From Candidatus Eubacterium faecigallinarum (GTDB taxonomy: Bacteria > Bacillota > Clostridia > Oscillospirales > Acutalibacteraceae), in contig DXDN01000005.1 in assembly GCA_019115455.1 (NCBI GenBank), positions 159,768-223,767 on the forward strand: DNA of 64,000 nucleotides. The letters run 5' to 3'. The stretch's first letter is position 1; every line of letters starts with the position of its first letter. Below, piece after piece: positions 52,075 through 60,580 of this stretch. The notes beneath the pieces were generated by a model. It was given only the letters and a program-made list of their open reading frames with translations, was not told the DNA's origin and did no database searches. A program made the position numbers and the translations under genes.

Positions 52075-53934
52075 ATGCTGATTTTCAATTCACGAGATAA
52101 GGCATACAAGTCAATAATATCAGCCATTGCCACTGATGAGAAATGCAAGTTTCGCATCATAGTGCCCAGAGACTGTCGATGCAGCCGCGCAACTCTTGCC
52201 ATCACTAAGGAGGGTGAGCAGGAGAGCACGGCTTATTATGGCATGTTTTGGGCGGGAATGTGCGGTGAATGTCACGAGTATTGGGAACTCCATTTCTATG
52301 CCACGACACCTGGACTTTATTTCTACCACTTTGAACTTGACACTCCGTGGGGAAAAAGCTATATCAGGAATGTTGGCGGCGGCAAGGGCGATTTTTCTGC
52401 CGGAAATGCTGAATTTCAGCAGACGGTTTATGATAAAAATTTTAAAACGCCTGAATTTTTAAAGGGCGGAATAATATATCAGATATTTCCTGACAGATTC
52501 TATAATTCCGGTGTAGAAAAGAAAAATGTTCCCAAATCCCGTGTAATGCGTAAATGGGGTGCTGAACCCTATTGGGATGAAAAGCAGATGAACGGCATTT
52601 GGAATAACGATTATTTCGGCGGTGATCTGCCGGGAATTGAAAAAAAACTGCCCTATATTGCCGAGCTCGGTGTTACCTGCATCTATATTAATCCGATTTT
52701 TGAGGCGCATTCAAATCACAGGTACGATACTGCCGATTATGAGAAGATAGACAGCTTGTTGGGCAATGAGGACGATTTAAGGCGCCTTTGCAAGGCTGCT
52801 CAGCGATATGGCATATCCATTGTTCTTGACGGCGTATTCAGCCATACAGGATGCGACAGCAAATATTTTAATATGTACAGCCACTATAATTCTCTGGGAG
52901 CATATAACAGCAAGGAAAGCAAATATTACAGTTGGTATAAATTTATCGAGTGGCCCGATGAATACCATGCCTGGTGGGGAATAAAACTGCTCCCCGAAGT
53001 TATCGAGGAGGATGAAAACTACCGCGATTATGTTTGCGGCAGGGACGGCATTTTGCGCAAATGGCTCAGATGCGGTATCAGCGGCTGGCGACTTGACGTT
53101 GCTGACGAGCTCCCTGATATTTTCCTTGACGATTTGAGAAAAGCTGTTAAGGAGGAAAATAAAGACGCTGTAATTATCGGTGAAGTCTGGGAAGATGCCA
53201 CAAATAAATTCGCTTACGGCGAGCGAAGAAGGTATCTGTTGGGCGGTCAGCTTGACTCGGTAATGAATTATCCGTTTGCCGAAGCGGTGCTTAATTTTGT
53301 GCGATATGGTCACGCAAGTTGTTTTGCGGACAGTATTATGAGCATAGTTGAGAATTATCCACCCCAGGTGCTTAATATCCTGATGAATCATATCGGAACC
53401 CATGATACTCAGCGTGCAATAACAAGGCTTGCAGGTCCCGATTGCAGGGGAAAAAGCAGGCAGTGGCAGCATATGAACAACAAGCTTTGCGAATATGATT
53501 ATCTGCGCGGAATCTCAATGATGAAGATGGCGTCGCTCATTCAGTTTACTCTGCCGGGTGTCCCGTCTGTGTATTACGGCGACGAAATCGGCATGGAGGG
53601 AATGAAGGACCCGTTTAACCGTGCCTGTATGCAGTGGAATAACCAGAACAGGGAACTTTTGCAGTGGTATAAGCGTCTCGGTCAGATGAGAAGAGGTTTA
53701 AAGGCTTTTAAAGACGGTGAGATATCCTTTGTCTATTGTGAAAATTCCGCAGTGGCATACGAGAGAAACAGCGGTGAAAACAGCGTTCTTGTGGCAATAA
53801 ATAACAATGATATGCCCGTTAAAATCTACGTGGACAGGAAGTGGGATAATTCCTACTGCCATTTAGATTATAACTGCAACGGAGGTGTTATAACTCTCCC
53901 GCCGCACAGGTATACAATGCTGTCAAGGCAGTGA
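52075..53934 (+). CDS. GH13 alpha-glucan hydrolase, neopullulanase/cyclomaltodextrinase-like
   Basis: A 619-residue GH13 enzyme. The N-terminal beta domain (about 1-125) resembles CBM34 of neopullulanases. The TIM barrel starts GGIIYQIFPDRFYNSG. Catalytic residues: nucleophile Asp341 in GWRLDVADELP, acid/base Glu370 in IIGEVWEDA, and Asp444 in HIGTHDTQR. Conserved region I is LDGVFSHTGCDS. There is no signal peptide, so it acts inside the cell, probably on maltodextrins or glycogen limit dextrins with the phosphorylase upstream. ATG 52075 is chosen, with GAGGGAATT upstream. Confidence 0.9.
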   Translation: MLIFNSRDKAYKSIISAIATDEKCKFRIIVPRDCRCSRATLAITKEGEQESTAYYGMFWAGMCGECHEYWELHFYATTPGLYFYHFELDTPWGKSYIRNVGGGKGDFSAGNAEFQQTVYDKNFKTPEFLKGGIIYQIFPDRFYNSGVEKKNVPKSRVMRKWGAEPYWDEKQMNGIWNNDYFGGDLPGIEKKLPYIAELGVTCIYINPIFEAHSNHRYDTADYEKIDSLLGNEDDLRRLCKAAQRYGISIVLDGVFSHTGCDSKYFNMYSHYNSLGAYNSKESKYYSWYKFIEWPDEYHAWWGIKLLPEVIEEDENYRDYVCGRDGILRKWLRCGISGWRLDVADELPDIFLDDLRKAVKEENKDAVIIGEVWEDATNKFAYGERRRYLLGGQLDSVMNYPFAEAVLNFVRYGHASCFADSIMSIVENYPPQVLNILMNHIGTHDTQRAITRLAGPDCRGKSRQWQHMNNKLCEYDYLRGISMMKMASLIQFTLPGVPSVYYGDEIGMEGMKDPFNRACMQWNNQNRELLQWYKRLGQMRRGLKAFKDGEISFVYCENSAVAYERNSGENSVLVAINNNDMPVKIYVDRKWDNSYCHLDYNCNGGVITLPPHRYTMLSRQ

Positions 53935-54036
53935 TAATATTATTTAAAGTTTTAATTTCATATATAAAAACATTTATATAATATATTTGAACAGAAATCT
54001 GATGTATTGAGAAAACAAACCGACTATATACTCTTA

Positions 54037-54067
54037 GCATATATTTGTTAAAAATAAATCCATAAAA
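54037..54067 (+). promoter_or_regulatory. possible sigma-G-type promoter before spoVAD
   Basis: GCATAT (54037-54042), 18 bases, CATAAAA (54061-54067) resembles forespore sigma-G promoters (known form G-M-A-T-R, about 18 bases, CATnnTA). spoVA genes are sigma-G controlled in Bacillus. The -10 is one base off and the region is very AT-rich, so chance is possible. Confidence 0.3.
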
Positions 54068-54122
54068 TAACTTTTTTGGTAAAATTAAAAATTAAGAAAT
54101 TTTATAAGCGGATTATCAAATC

Positions 54123-54159
54123 AAACACCCCGGTTAAAATATAACCGAGGTGTTTTTTT
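54123..54159 (+). terminator. hairpin with T tract that also masks the spoVAD ribosome site
   Basis: AAACACCCCGGTTA and TAACCGAGGTGTTT pair with one C/A mismatch (arms 54123-54136 and 54142-54155), then Ts to 54159; the next base begins the ATG. It looks like an intrinsic terminator for the GH13 gene. The GAGGTG of spoVAD (54147-54152) lies within its 3' arm. Confidence 0.75.
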
Positions 54160-54903
54160 ATGCGCATAAAAGGAAAAACTATTTTTTTTGATTCACCGCC
54201 GGTCATAACAGGTCACGCCGGAGTTGCCGGTAAAAAAGAGGGCGAAGGACCGCTGGCAGGTGATTTTGATGCAGTGTTTGATGATACAAGTATGGGTCAG
54301 CAGTCGTATGAGCTTGCCGAGTCGGCAATGCTTCACGACGCAATAATCAGAGCATTGTCCTATGCTCACAAAAGTCCGTCAGAGGTAAATATGGTGCTCA
54401 GCGGCGATTTGCTCGATCAGTGTATGGGCTCAGCTTTTGCACTTAAAGATTTGGAGATACCGTCAATAGGGCTTTTCGGCGCATGCTCTACTATGGCGCT
54501 CTCCCTTTGTGTCGGCAGCATTCTTGTGGACAGTGGGGCGAAATGCGTTGTTGCCGGCACGTCAAGCCATTTTTGCTCGTCTGAAAGGCAGTTTCGCTTT
54601 CCGCTGGAATACGGCGGTCAGAGACCTCCCACATCTCAGTGGACGGTAACCGGAGCAGGCAGTTCAGTGATTGAGTACGCAGGCGAGGGGATAAAAATAA
54701 AGGCGGTTCAGTTTGGAACGATTACTGATTTGGGCATAACGGACGCCAACAATATGGGGGCGGCAATGGCACCTGTAAGTGCTATACTTAGACCACAAAG
54801 CAGTGTGCAAAATTATGTGCTTACACCAAAAAATTTAATAGCATTTTTGATTTCTTCACCTTTCAAATTCAGTAATAGTGTGAGGGAAACAGACAGTCTG
54901 TGA
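54160..54903 (+). pseudogene. spoVAD: spoVAD, 5' part, interrupted after about residue 205
   Basis: Residues 1-205 are stage V sporulation protein AD, a thiolase-fold protein of the SpoVA channel that binds dipicolinate and loads it into the forespore. Motifs: VITGHAGVAGKKEGEGPLA, DDTSMGQQSYELAESAM, GLFGACSTMALSLCVGS, HFCSSERQFRFPLEYGGQ, PTSQWTVTGAGSS and TDANNMGAAMAP. SpoVAD is normally about 340 residues. After MAP the frame goes on with 42 unrelated, AT-rich residues to TGA at 54901-54903. The lost part, about 135 residues, is not found anywhere else in the window. No spoVAC or spoVAE flanks it. Either it is rejoined by excision, or it is dead. Confidence 0.88.
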
Positions 54904-54996
54904 CAAATGAAAAGCACCAAAGAAAGCGAAAACGCTCTGAATTTATTGCCTTTTGCATTGTCATAACCAGCAGACTGTTTGTAATTACAAAGCAGT
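54795..54996 (+). repeat. 10-bp direct repeats near the element's left end
   Basis: ACAAAGCAGT occurs at 54795-54804 and 54987-54996, 192 bases apart. A perfect palindrome CAGGGACACCCTG lies at 55003-55015. Such sites near a recombinase gene are candidates for recombinase or accessory-factor binding; by length alone chance is possible. The stretch 54904-55047 otherwise holds no gene. Confidence 0.45.
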
Positions 54997-55047
54997 ACAT
55001 ATCAGGGACACCCTGACCCTCCATGCTCTGTGAAAGGTATGATAAAA

Positions 55048-55305
55048 ATGCTTACAAAAGCACAGCTTGAAAATCTGAGTCTTGCTGATTTTTCCTCCTG
55101 CGATAAAAACGATTTGGCGGATATTAAAAACATATCGGTCAATGTACGTCAGCCGTTAATAAAACGCACGGATGAATATTTGAATTCTGTTAAAAACCCA
55201 TATCTTTTTAGGGTTGAGGATACGGCGGTGAAGGTGAATTTCACGGGAGATAAAAGCCTTGAGGAATTGGCGTCAGGTATTTTTAGCAGTTATTATAATC
55301 GTTAA
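55048..55305 (+). CDS. DUF6870-like small protein of recombinase elements
   Basis: An 85-residue protein: MLTKAQLENLSLADFSSCDK, a middle RQPLIKRTDEYLNSVKNPY, then LFRVEDTAVKVNFTGDKSLEEL. The NPY-F-R and VKV pattern matches, from memory, small DUF6870-type proteins that lie beside serine recombinases in Firmicutes mobile elements. It sits 47 bases before the recombinase, same strand. A role as directionality or accessory factor is possible but unproven. ATG 55048 is 10 bases from AAAGG; a GTG at 55030 is also open. Confidence 0.68.
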   Translation: MLTKAQLENLSLADFSSCDKNDLADIKNISVNVRQPLIKRTDEYLNSVKNPYLFRVEDTAVKVNFTGDKSLEELASGIFSSYYNR

Positions 55306-55352
55306 ATCAGGGTTTTGTATATTGCTTATCTTAGCAAAACGGAGGCACAATG

Positions 55353-57029
55353 ATGAGTATATATGACGAGTTTACGGAGCATGCGGCAGACAAGCTGGTT
55401 TGGAAAGCCGCTCTTTATATCCGACTTTCCAAGGAGGATGGGGACAAAAGCGAAAGCTATTCCGTAACATCTCAAAAGGAGATATTAAAGGAGTATGTCC
55501 GTCAGCACGGTGATATTGAGCTGGTGGATTTCTATGTGGACGACGGCTGGTCGGGAACTAATTTTAACCGCCCTTCATTTCAGCGTATGATGCAGGATAT
55601 TAATGACGGCAGTGTAAACTGCGTTATAGTCAAGGATTTGTCACGTTTCGGTAGAAATTATACTGATTCGGGCTACTATATCGACAATGTTTTCGTCAGG
55701 CTTAATGTCCGCTTTATTGCGCTTAATAACGGTTTTGACTCGATGTCAAGCGGTATGAACGCCGCAACAAAATGTATTACTGTCGGCGTGCAGAATGTTA
55801 TAAACGAAAGCGTCGCGGCTACAACCTCCGTCAATGTCCGCGGCACTCTGAATGTTACCAGAAAGCAGGGCAAGTTTATCGGCTCCTTTCCTACTTACGG
55901 CTATTTGAAAAGTCCTGACGACCGCCACCAACTCATAATAGACGAAGATACTGCGCCTGTTGTCCGTCAGATTTTTAAATGGTTTATTGAGGGAAAAAGC
56001 GTGATAGGCATTACCAGAGAGCTAAATGCTCTGAAAATTGCAAACCCGTCTCTTTATAAGCAGCAAAAAGGCTGGAATTACAAGCACACAGGCAGTAAAA
56101 ATAATGACGGATTGTGGTGTGATTCCACCGTCCGCAGAATCCTGAAAAATCAGATGTATATCGGCAATATGGTGCAGGGTAAAAATACCACGATAAGTTA
56201 TAAAATTAAGCAGTGCCGTGCAGTTCCACAGGACGAATGGATAATTGTTGAAAACACCCACGAGCCTATAATTGACAGGGAAACCTTTGACAAAGCGCAG
56301 TCGCTTTTTAACCGCAATACAAGAACTGCTCCGAAAAAGAATGATATTGACCTGTTTTCAGGTTTTGTGAAATGTGCCGACTGCCACAGAGCAATGAGTA
56401 AAAAGACAAACAAGCACTCATACGGCACATATGAGTATTACCGCTGCGTTACTTCAAGCAAAATGGATAAAACGGTTTGCACCCCACATTCAATTAGAAT
56501 AGATAAGCTGGAGGAAGCAGTACTTGTTACTGTTCAGACAATGATTGACACCGCTGTGGAAATGGACAAGGTTCTAAAAGAAATCAGCCAAAAGGACAGA
56601 AACAGGGGAGAGGGTCTTTTGAAAAAATCAAAAGAGAAGCTGGAAACCCAGCGTGAAAGCGTCAGTGCCATGATGCTTGACCTTTATCCCGACTGGAAAA
56701 GCGGAGTTATTACCAAGGAGGAGTACCTCAGCCTAAAAGAAAAAATGGGCAAAAAAATCAGCGAACTTGATAAAAAAATTGCTGAACTAAATAGTAAAAT
56801 CGAAAAAAGCGAAAACGGCGGTATTACCGAAAATGACTTTGTAAAATACTTTAAGCAGTACGGCAAGATAACTATGCTCACACGTCCGATTTTAACTGAG
56901 CTGGTGGATTCAATCTTAGTTCACTCTGACGGCAGCATTACGATTAATTTTAAGTTCAAAGACGCCTATCAGCAGATAGCGGAATATGTTGAAAACAGCA
57001 AAAACGCTCATCTCAGCGAAATTGCGTAA
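55353..57029 (+). CDS. large serine recombinase (TndX/TnpX-like)
   Basis: A 558-residue site-specific recombinase. The resolvase domain (about 15-165) has the catalytic Ser26 in YIRLSKEDGD and VIVKDLSRFGRNY with its Arg residues. The recombinase domain (about 190-310) follows (GKFIGSFPTYGYLKS, STVRRILKNQMYIGNM). A zinc ribbon reads CADCHRAMS with YYRC. A coiled-coil stretch (about 400-490) ends in a DUF4368-type C-terminus (LVDSILVHSDGSITINFKF). All catalytic parts look intact. ATG 55353 is 7 bases from GGAGG; 55350 is also possible. It probably cuts and rejoins the element within spoVAD. Confidence 0.93.
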   Translation: MSIYDEFTEHAADKLVWKAALYIRLSKEDGDKSESYSVTSQKEILKEYVRQHGDIELVDFYVDDGWSGTNFNRPSFQRMMQDINDGSVNCVIVKDLSRFGRNYTDSGYYIDNVFVRLNVRFIALNNGFDSMSSGMNAATKCITVGVQNVINESVAATTSVNVRGTLNVTRKQGKFIGSFPTYGYLKSPDDRHQLIIDEDTAPVVRQIFKWFIEGKSVIGITRELNALKIANPSLYKQQKGWNYKHTGSKNNDGLWCDSTVRRILKNQMYIGNMVQGKNTTISYKIKQCRAVPQDEWIIVENTHEPIIDRETFDKAQSLFNRNTRTAPKKNDIDLFSGFVKCADCHRAMSKKTNKHSYGTYEYYRCVTSSKMDKTVCTPHSIRIDKLEEAVLVTVQTMIDTAVEMDKVLKEISQKDRNRGEGLLKKSKEKLETQRESVSAMMLDLYPDWKSGVITKEEYLSLKEKMGKKISELDKKIAELNSKIEKSENGGITENDFVKYFKQYGKITMLTRPILTELVDSILVHSDGSITINFKFKDAYQQIAEYVENSKNAHLSEIA

Positions 57030-57356
57030 AAGCAGAACCATCATTTAAAATATCCAATTACTGAAACATTAACCAAAAACTTTTGCTTTATTGATAAAGA
57101 GCATTGTTTTTTACGTTGTTTGTAATTTATGTCAAAAAATTGATGAAATAGTAAGTTTTATATAATATGGAGTATTTTTACTTGTATGTAATTATTTACT
57201 GTAACTTTATGAATTGTATTTATTGACATAAATCAATACGAAATTATATAATTAGACATATTATTTGTAAATGTATGTTAAACATAACAAGTTTATTAAT
57301 TGGTCTGTTTTAGTTATACATTTATCCAATTTATCTGAAAGAGTGCGGGGAGAATT
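57030..57356 (+). other. AT-rich gap before the glycan operon
   Basis: A 327-base stretch without a gene. I see a weak hairpin with a T tract (57086-57111), the glycan operon promoter at 57223-57252, and a leader of about 100 bases. No spoVAD 3' sequence, tRNA or riboswitch is present. If the element is small, its right end could lie here, but nothing shows it. Confidence 0.7.
57223..57252 (+). promoter_or_regulatory. promoter of the glycan operon
   Basis: TTGACA (57223-57228), 18 bases, TATAAT (57247-57252): both exact. An inverted repeat, TATTGA / TCAATA (57221-57238), covers the -35 and could be an operator. Confidence 0.78.
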
Positions 57357-59312
57357 ATGAAATATTTTATGGACAAAATATTAAATGTTCGTTGGACGCT
57401 TGTAATTTACGATATTCTTACTTTTATTTTAGTTGATGCTTTTTTGTTGGTAATATACAAAAGTTGGATCCCTTATGAGGCTGAGGAGTTGGTTTTAAAT
57501 TCATTTATTGCCCTTGGCAGCATATTAGTCTGCCGTTTTGCGGGCGATATTTACCGACAGATCTGGCGCTTTGGCGGAATTCAGTGCTATATCAGATTTT
57601 TAATTACAGACACAGTTGCGTTCGGAATTTTTGTCGGACTTGAATACCTGCTTTCTGCTGTATTTGATTTCAGACGACTCAGCTTTGTAAGAATGATTGC
57701 AATTATGTCGCTGAACTTAATTATTTCGCTGGGTATGCGAATGCTTTATCGCTATTGCTTTAAATGCGGTAACGAGATAAGCCTAAAAGGAAAAGTATTA
57801 AGGACGCTCCTGAAAATTTTCGCAAACGGTGTTGACGTAAAAAAGAATGACGACTCTCATAAAATCAAGGTAGCTATCGTCGGAGCCGGCACAGTGGGCG
57901 TAAATCTTGCAGAAGAGCTGATACTCAATACTAATTCTGCATATACACCCAGATGCTTTTTTGACACAAATGAAAAGAAGGCAGGAAGAGAAATTCAGGG
58001 AATACCCGTTTTTGAGGAAGGCAAAGACACCTTTGAAATTTTAAAGGAATACAAAATTCAGGAGATTATTTTTGCACTTCCGTCAACAGTGACTAACCGC
58101 AGGGAGATATATGAATATTACAAGCAGTCCGGATGTAAAATTAAGGTGTACGATTACCCGCTGATGAAGACTGCCGGCAAAAAAAGATACCTTCGTGAAA
58201 TAGATATCGAGGACCTTTTGTTCAGAAAGCAGATAGACGTTTCAGACGAAAAAACAAACGATTACTATAAAAACAAGGTAATCATGATTACAGGCGGAGG
58301 CGGTTCAATAGGCTCAGAGCTTTGCCGTCAGCTGGCAAAAATGAATCCCAAGCAGATAATAATTCTTGATATTTACGAAAACGGTGCCTATGACGTTCAG
58401 CAAGAGTTGAATTTCAAGTACAAGGGTAGTATAGATATCAGGGTTGAGATTGCGTCTATAACTAACAAAAAGGCGCTTTCAAAGCTCTTTGATACATATC
58501 ATCCCCAGATTGTTATCAATGCCGCCGCTCATAAGCACGTTCCCCTTATGGAGCATAACTGCGTAGAGGCGGTTGAGAATAACGTTTTCGGCACCAAAAC
58601 GGTGCTTGAGGTCTGTGAGGAGTACGGCACTGAGCGCTTTATGATGGTTTCCACCGACAAGGCTGTTAATCCAACCAATGTTATGGGCGCCACAAAGCGT
58701 ATGTGCGAAATGATAGTCCAGGGATACAGCACAAGGGGAACAGTTAAGTGCAGTTGTACCCGATTCGGCAACGTTCTCGGCTCAGCCGGTTCCGTTATCC
58801 CCCTTTTCAAAAAACAGATTGCGGCAGGCGGACCGATTACTCTTACCGATAAGCGAATTATTCGCTATTTTATGACTATTCCCGAAGCGTCGCAGCTTGT
58901 GCTTCAGTCAGGTGCTATGGCTCATAACGGCGAACTTTTCGTACTTGATATGGGACAACCAGTTAAGATTTATGACCTGGCACAGAATATGATAAAGCTT
59001 TCCGGAGTAAGCGATGTTGAAATTATTGAAACAGGTCTCAGACCGGGAGAGAAACTTTATGAGGAACTTTTGGTGGATACAAAAAAGCTGGATACAACAG
59101 AGAACGAGCTGATATTTATTGAAAGAGAGAGCCCCCTCTCTTTTGATGAACTTGGAGAAAAGCTCGCTGTTCTCCGAGAAGCTTGCAACACACAAGATGA
59201 TGACACAGTACGTGAGGCTCTGCGAAAAGCAGTTCCAACCTTCGGACGACCTGAGGATGTAAACAAAAACGCAGAGAACTCAATGGAAATGCATGCAGTT
59301 AAAATGATTTAG
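57357..59312 (+). CDS. UDP-GlcNAc 4,6-dehydratase, PglF/CapD family
   Basis: A 651-residue membrane-bound nucleotide-sugar dehydratase. Four N-terminal TM segments (about 14-125), a first Rossmann domain with VAIVGAGTVGVNLAEEL, then the catalytic SDR domain with MITGGGGSIGSELCRQL, NAAAHKHVPLMEHN and STDKAVNPTNVMGATKRM. Met replaces the usual SDR Tyr before xxxK, as in PglF and FlaA1. It turns UDP-GlcNAc into the 4-keto-6-deoxy sugar, the first step to bacillosamine. GGGGAG precedes the ATG. First gene of the operon. Confidence 0.92.
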   Translation: MKYFMDKILNVRWTLVIYDILTFILVDAFLLVIYKSWIPYEAEELVLNSFIALGSILVCRFAGDIYRQIWRFGGIQCYIRFLITDTVAFGIFVGLEYLLSAVFDFRRLSFVRMIAIMSLNLIISLGMRMLYRYCFKCGNEISLKGKVLRTLLKIFANGVDVKKNDDSHKIKVAIVGAGTVGVNLAEELILNTNSAYTPRCFFDTNEKKAGREIQGIPVFEEGKDTFEILKEYKIQEIIFALPSTVTNRREIYEYYKQSGCKIKVYDYPLMKTAGKKRYLREIDIEDLLFRKQIDVSDEKTNDYYKNKVIMITGGGGSIGSELCRQLAKMNPKQIIILDIYENGAYDVQQELNFKYKGSIDIRVEIASITNKKALSKLFDTYHPQIVINAAAHKHVPLMEHNCVEAVENNVFGTKTVLEVCEEYGTERFMMVSTDKAVNPTNVMGATKRMCEMIVQGYSTRGTVKCSCTRFGNVLGSAGSVIPLFKKQIAAGGPITLTDKRIIRYFMTIPEASQLVLQSGAMAHNGELFVLDMGQPVKIYDLAQNMIKLSGVSDVEIIETGLRPGEKLYEELLVDTKKLDTTENELIFIERESPLSFDELGEKLAVLREACNTQDDDTVREALRKAVPTFGRPEDVNKNAENSMEMHAVKMI

Positions 59313-59326
59313 GAGGAATTGATTTT

Positions 59327-60559
59327 ATGGAAATCAAACCTTTTGAAAATAAAATATGGCTTTCAACACCGACAATGCACGGTGACGAAATAAAATACAT
59401 TAAAAAAGCCTATGAGACTAACTGGATGTCCACCGTAGGCGAGAACATAGACCAGGCTGAAAAACAGATTTGTGATAAAGTTGGGTGCAGATATGCAGTT
59501 GCGCTTTCATCAGGAACAGCTTCTCTTCATCTTGCGGTAAAACTGGCAGGAGTAAAGCCGGGTGAAAAGGTTTTTTGCTCTGACATAACTTTCGGTGCAA
59601 CAGTCAATCCTATTGTTTATGATGGCGGAGTACCGGTATTTATCGACACCGAGTACGATACGTGGAATATGGACCCTAAAGCGCTGGAAAAAGCCTTTGA
59701 AATTTATCCGGAGGTTAAAGTTGTTGTGGTAGCTCACCTTTACGGGACACCGGGCAAGATTGATGAGATCAGAGATATCTGCAATAAGAACGGTGCAATT
59801 ATAATCGAGGATGCGGCGGAATCCTTGGGCGCTTCATATAAAGGTGTTCAGACGGGTAATTTCGGATTGTATAATTGCGTCAGTTTTAACGGCAATAAGA
59901 TTATTACCGGCTCTTCCGGCGGTATGTTTCTTACAAATGATTTGGAAGCCTCAAACAAGGTTCGCAAATGGTCAACTCAGTCAAGGGAGAACGCTCCCTG
60001 GTATCAGCATGAGGAGATCGGCTATAATTACAGGATGTCAAATGTAATCGCAGGAGTGGTAAGGGGACAGATTCCTTATCTTGAGGAGCACATTGCTCAG
60101 AAAAAAGCTATCTATATGAGATATAAAGAGGGATTTAAAGACCTGCCTGTAAAGATGAATCCTTATGACGAAGAAAACAGCGAGCCGAATTTCTGGCTTT
60201 CGTGTCTGATAATTGATAAAGACGCTATGTGTAAACAGGTGCGTGATGACGGCGATTACTGCTATGTCAGCGAAAAGGGCAAATCCTGCCCTCAGGAAAT
60301 TCTCGACAAACTGGCTTCTATCAATGCCGAGGGCAGACCAATCTGGAAGCCAATGCACGCTCAGCCGATATACAGAAATAATGCTTTCATTACACATGAG
60401 GGTGACGGAAGAGCGAGAACTGATGCCTATCTTTCAGGGTATGCCGAGGATGCCGGCATGGATATCTTTAACCGGGGTCTTTGCCTGCCGAGCGATAATA
60501 AAATGACGCCTGAACAGCAGGATATAATCATTGAAGCCATAAAGCAGTGCTTTGATTAA
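59327..60559 (+). CDS. nucleotide-sugar aminotransferase, DegT/PglE family
   Basis: A 410-residue PLP aminotransferase of the DegT/DnrJ/EryC1/StrS family. Motifs: NWMSTVGENIDQAEKQI, ALSSGTASLHLAVKLAGV, VVVAHLYGTPGKIDEI, IIEDAAESLGASYKG and the PLP Lys in SFNGNKIITGSSGGM. The longer C-terminus (KPMHAQPIYRNN region) fits PglE, which aminates the 4-keto sugar at C4. It starts 14 bases after the dehydratase and follows it in the pathway. Confidence 0.9.
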   Translation: MEIKPFENKIWLSTPTMHGDEIKYIKKAYETNWMSTVGENIDQAEKQICDKVGCRYAVALSSGTASLHLAVKLAGVKPGEKVFCSDITFGATVNPIVYDGGVPVFIDTEYDTWNMDPKALEKAFEIYPEVKVVVVAHLYGTPGKIDEIRDICNKNGAIIIEDAAESLGASYKGVQTGNFGLYNCVSFNGNKIITGSSGGMFLTNDLEASNKVRKWSTQSRENAPWYQHEEIGYNYRMSNVIAGVVRGQIPYLEEHIAQKKAIYMRYKEGFKDLPVKMNPYDEENSEPNFWLSCLIIDKDAMCKQVRDDGDYCYVSEKGKSCPQEILDKLASINAEGRPIWKPMHAQPIYRNNAFITHEGDGRARTDAYLSGYAEDAGMDIFNRGLCLPSDNKMTPEQQDIIIEAIKQCFD

Positions 60560-60580
60560 TCGCGTTGAGGGGTTGATTCT

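Larger units (their letters stand above)
54775..57029 (+). mobile_element. serine-recombinase element inserted in spoVAD (left end; right end not seen)
   Basis: The left boundary is set where spoVAD similarity stops (54774-54778, just after the codon for Pro205). The visible part holds the alien spoVAD tail, a short repeat-bearing leader, a DUF6870-like gene and a large serine recombinase pointing inward. Because no spoVAD 3' part follows by 64000, the element either extends beyond the window and includes the glycan operon, or has lost its right end. The extent given here is the minimum. Confidence 0.6.

Noticed and set aside
51681..52229. A 182-codon minus-strand frame across the glgP tail, with Phe/Ala repeats
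   Set aside because: The frame stays open only because the 39-bp repeats have no stop in any phase; the plus-strand reading is in frame with a known enzyme.
52777..53472. A 231-codon minus-strand frame inside the GH13 gene
   Set aside because: It is antisense to the catalytic barrel motifs and has no ribosome site or recognisable domain.
57086..57111. A hairpin and T tract after the recombinase as a real terminator
   Set aside because: The stem has only about five A-T-rich pairs, so I mention it in the gap entry and do not call it.
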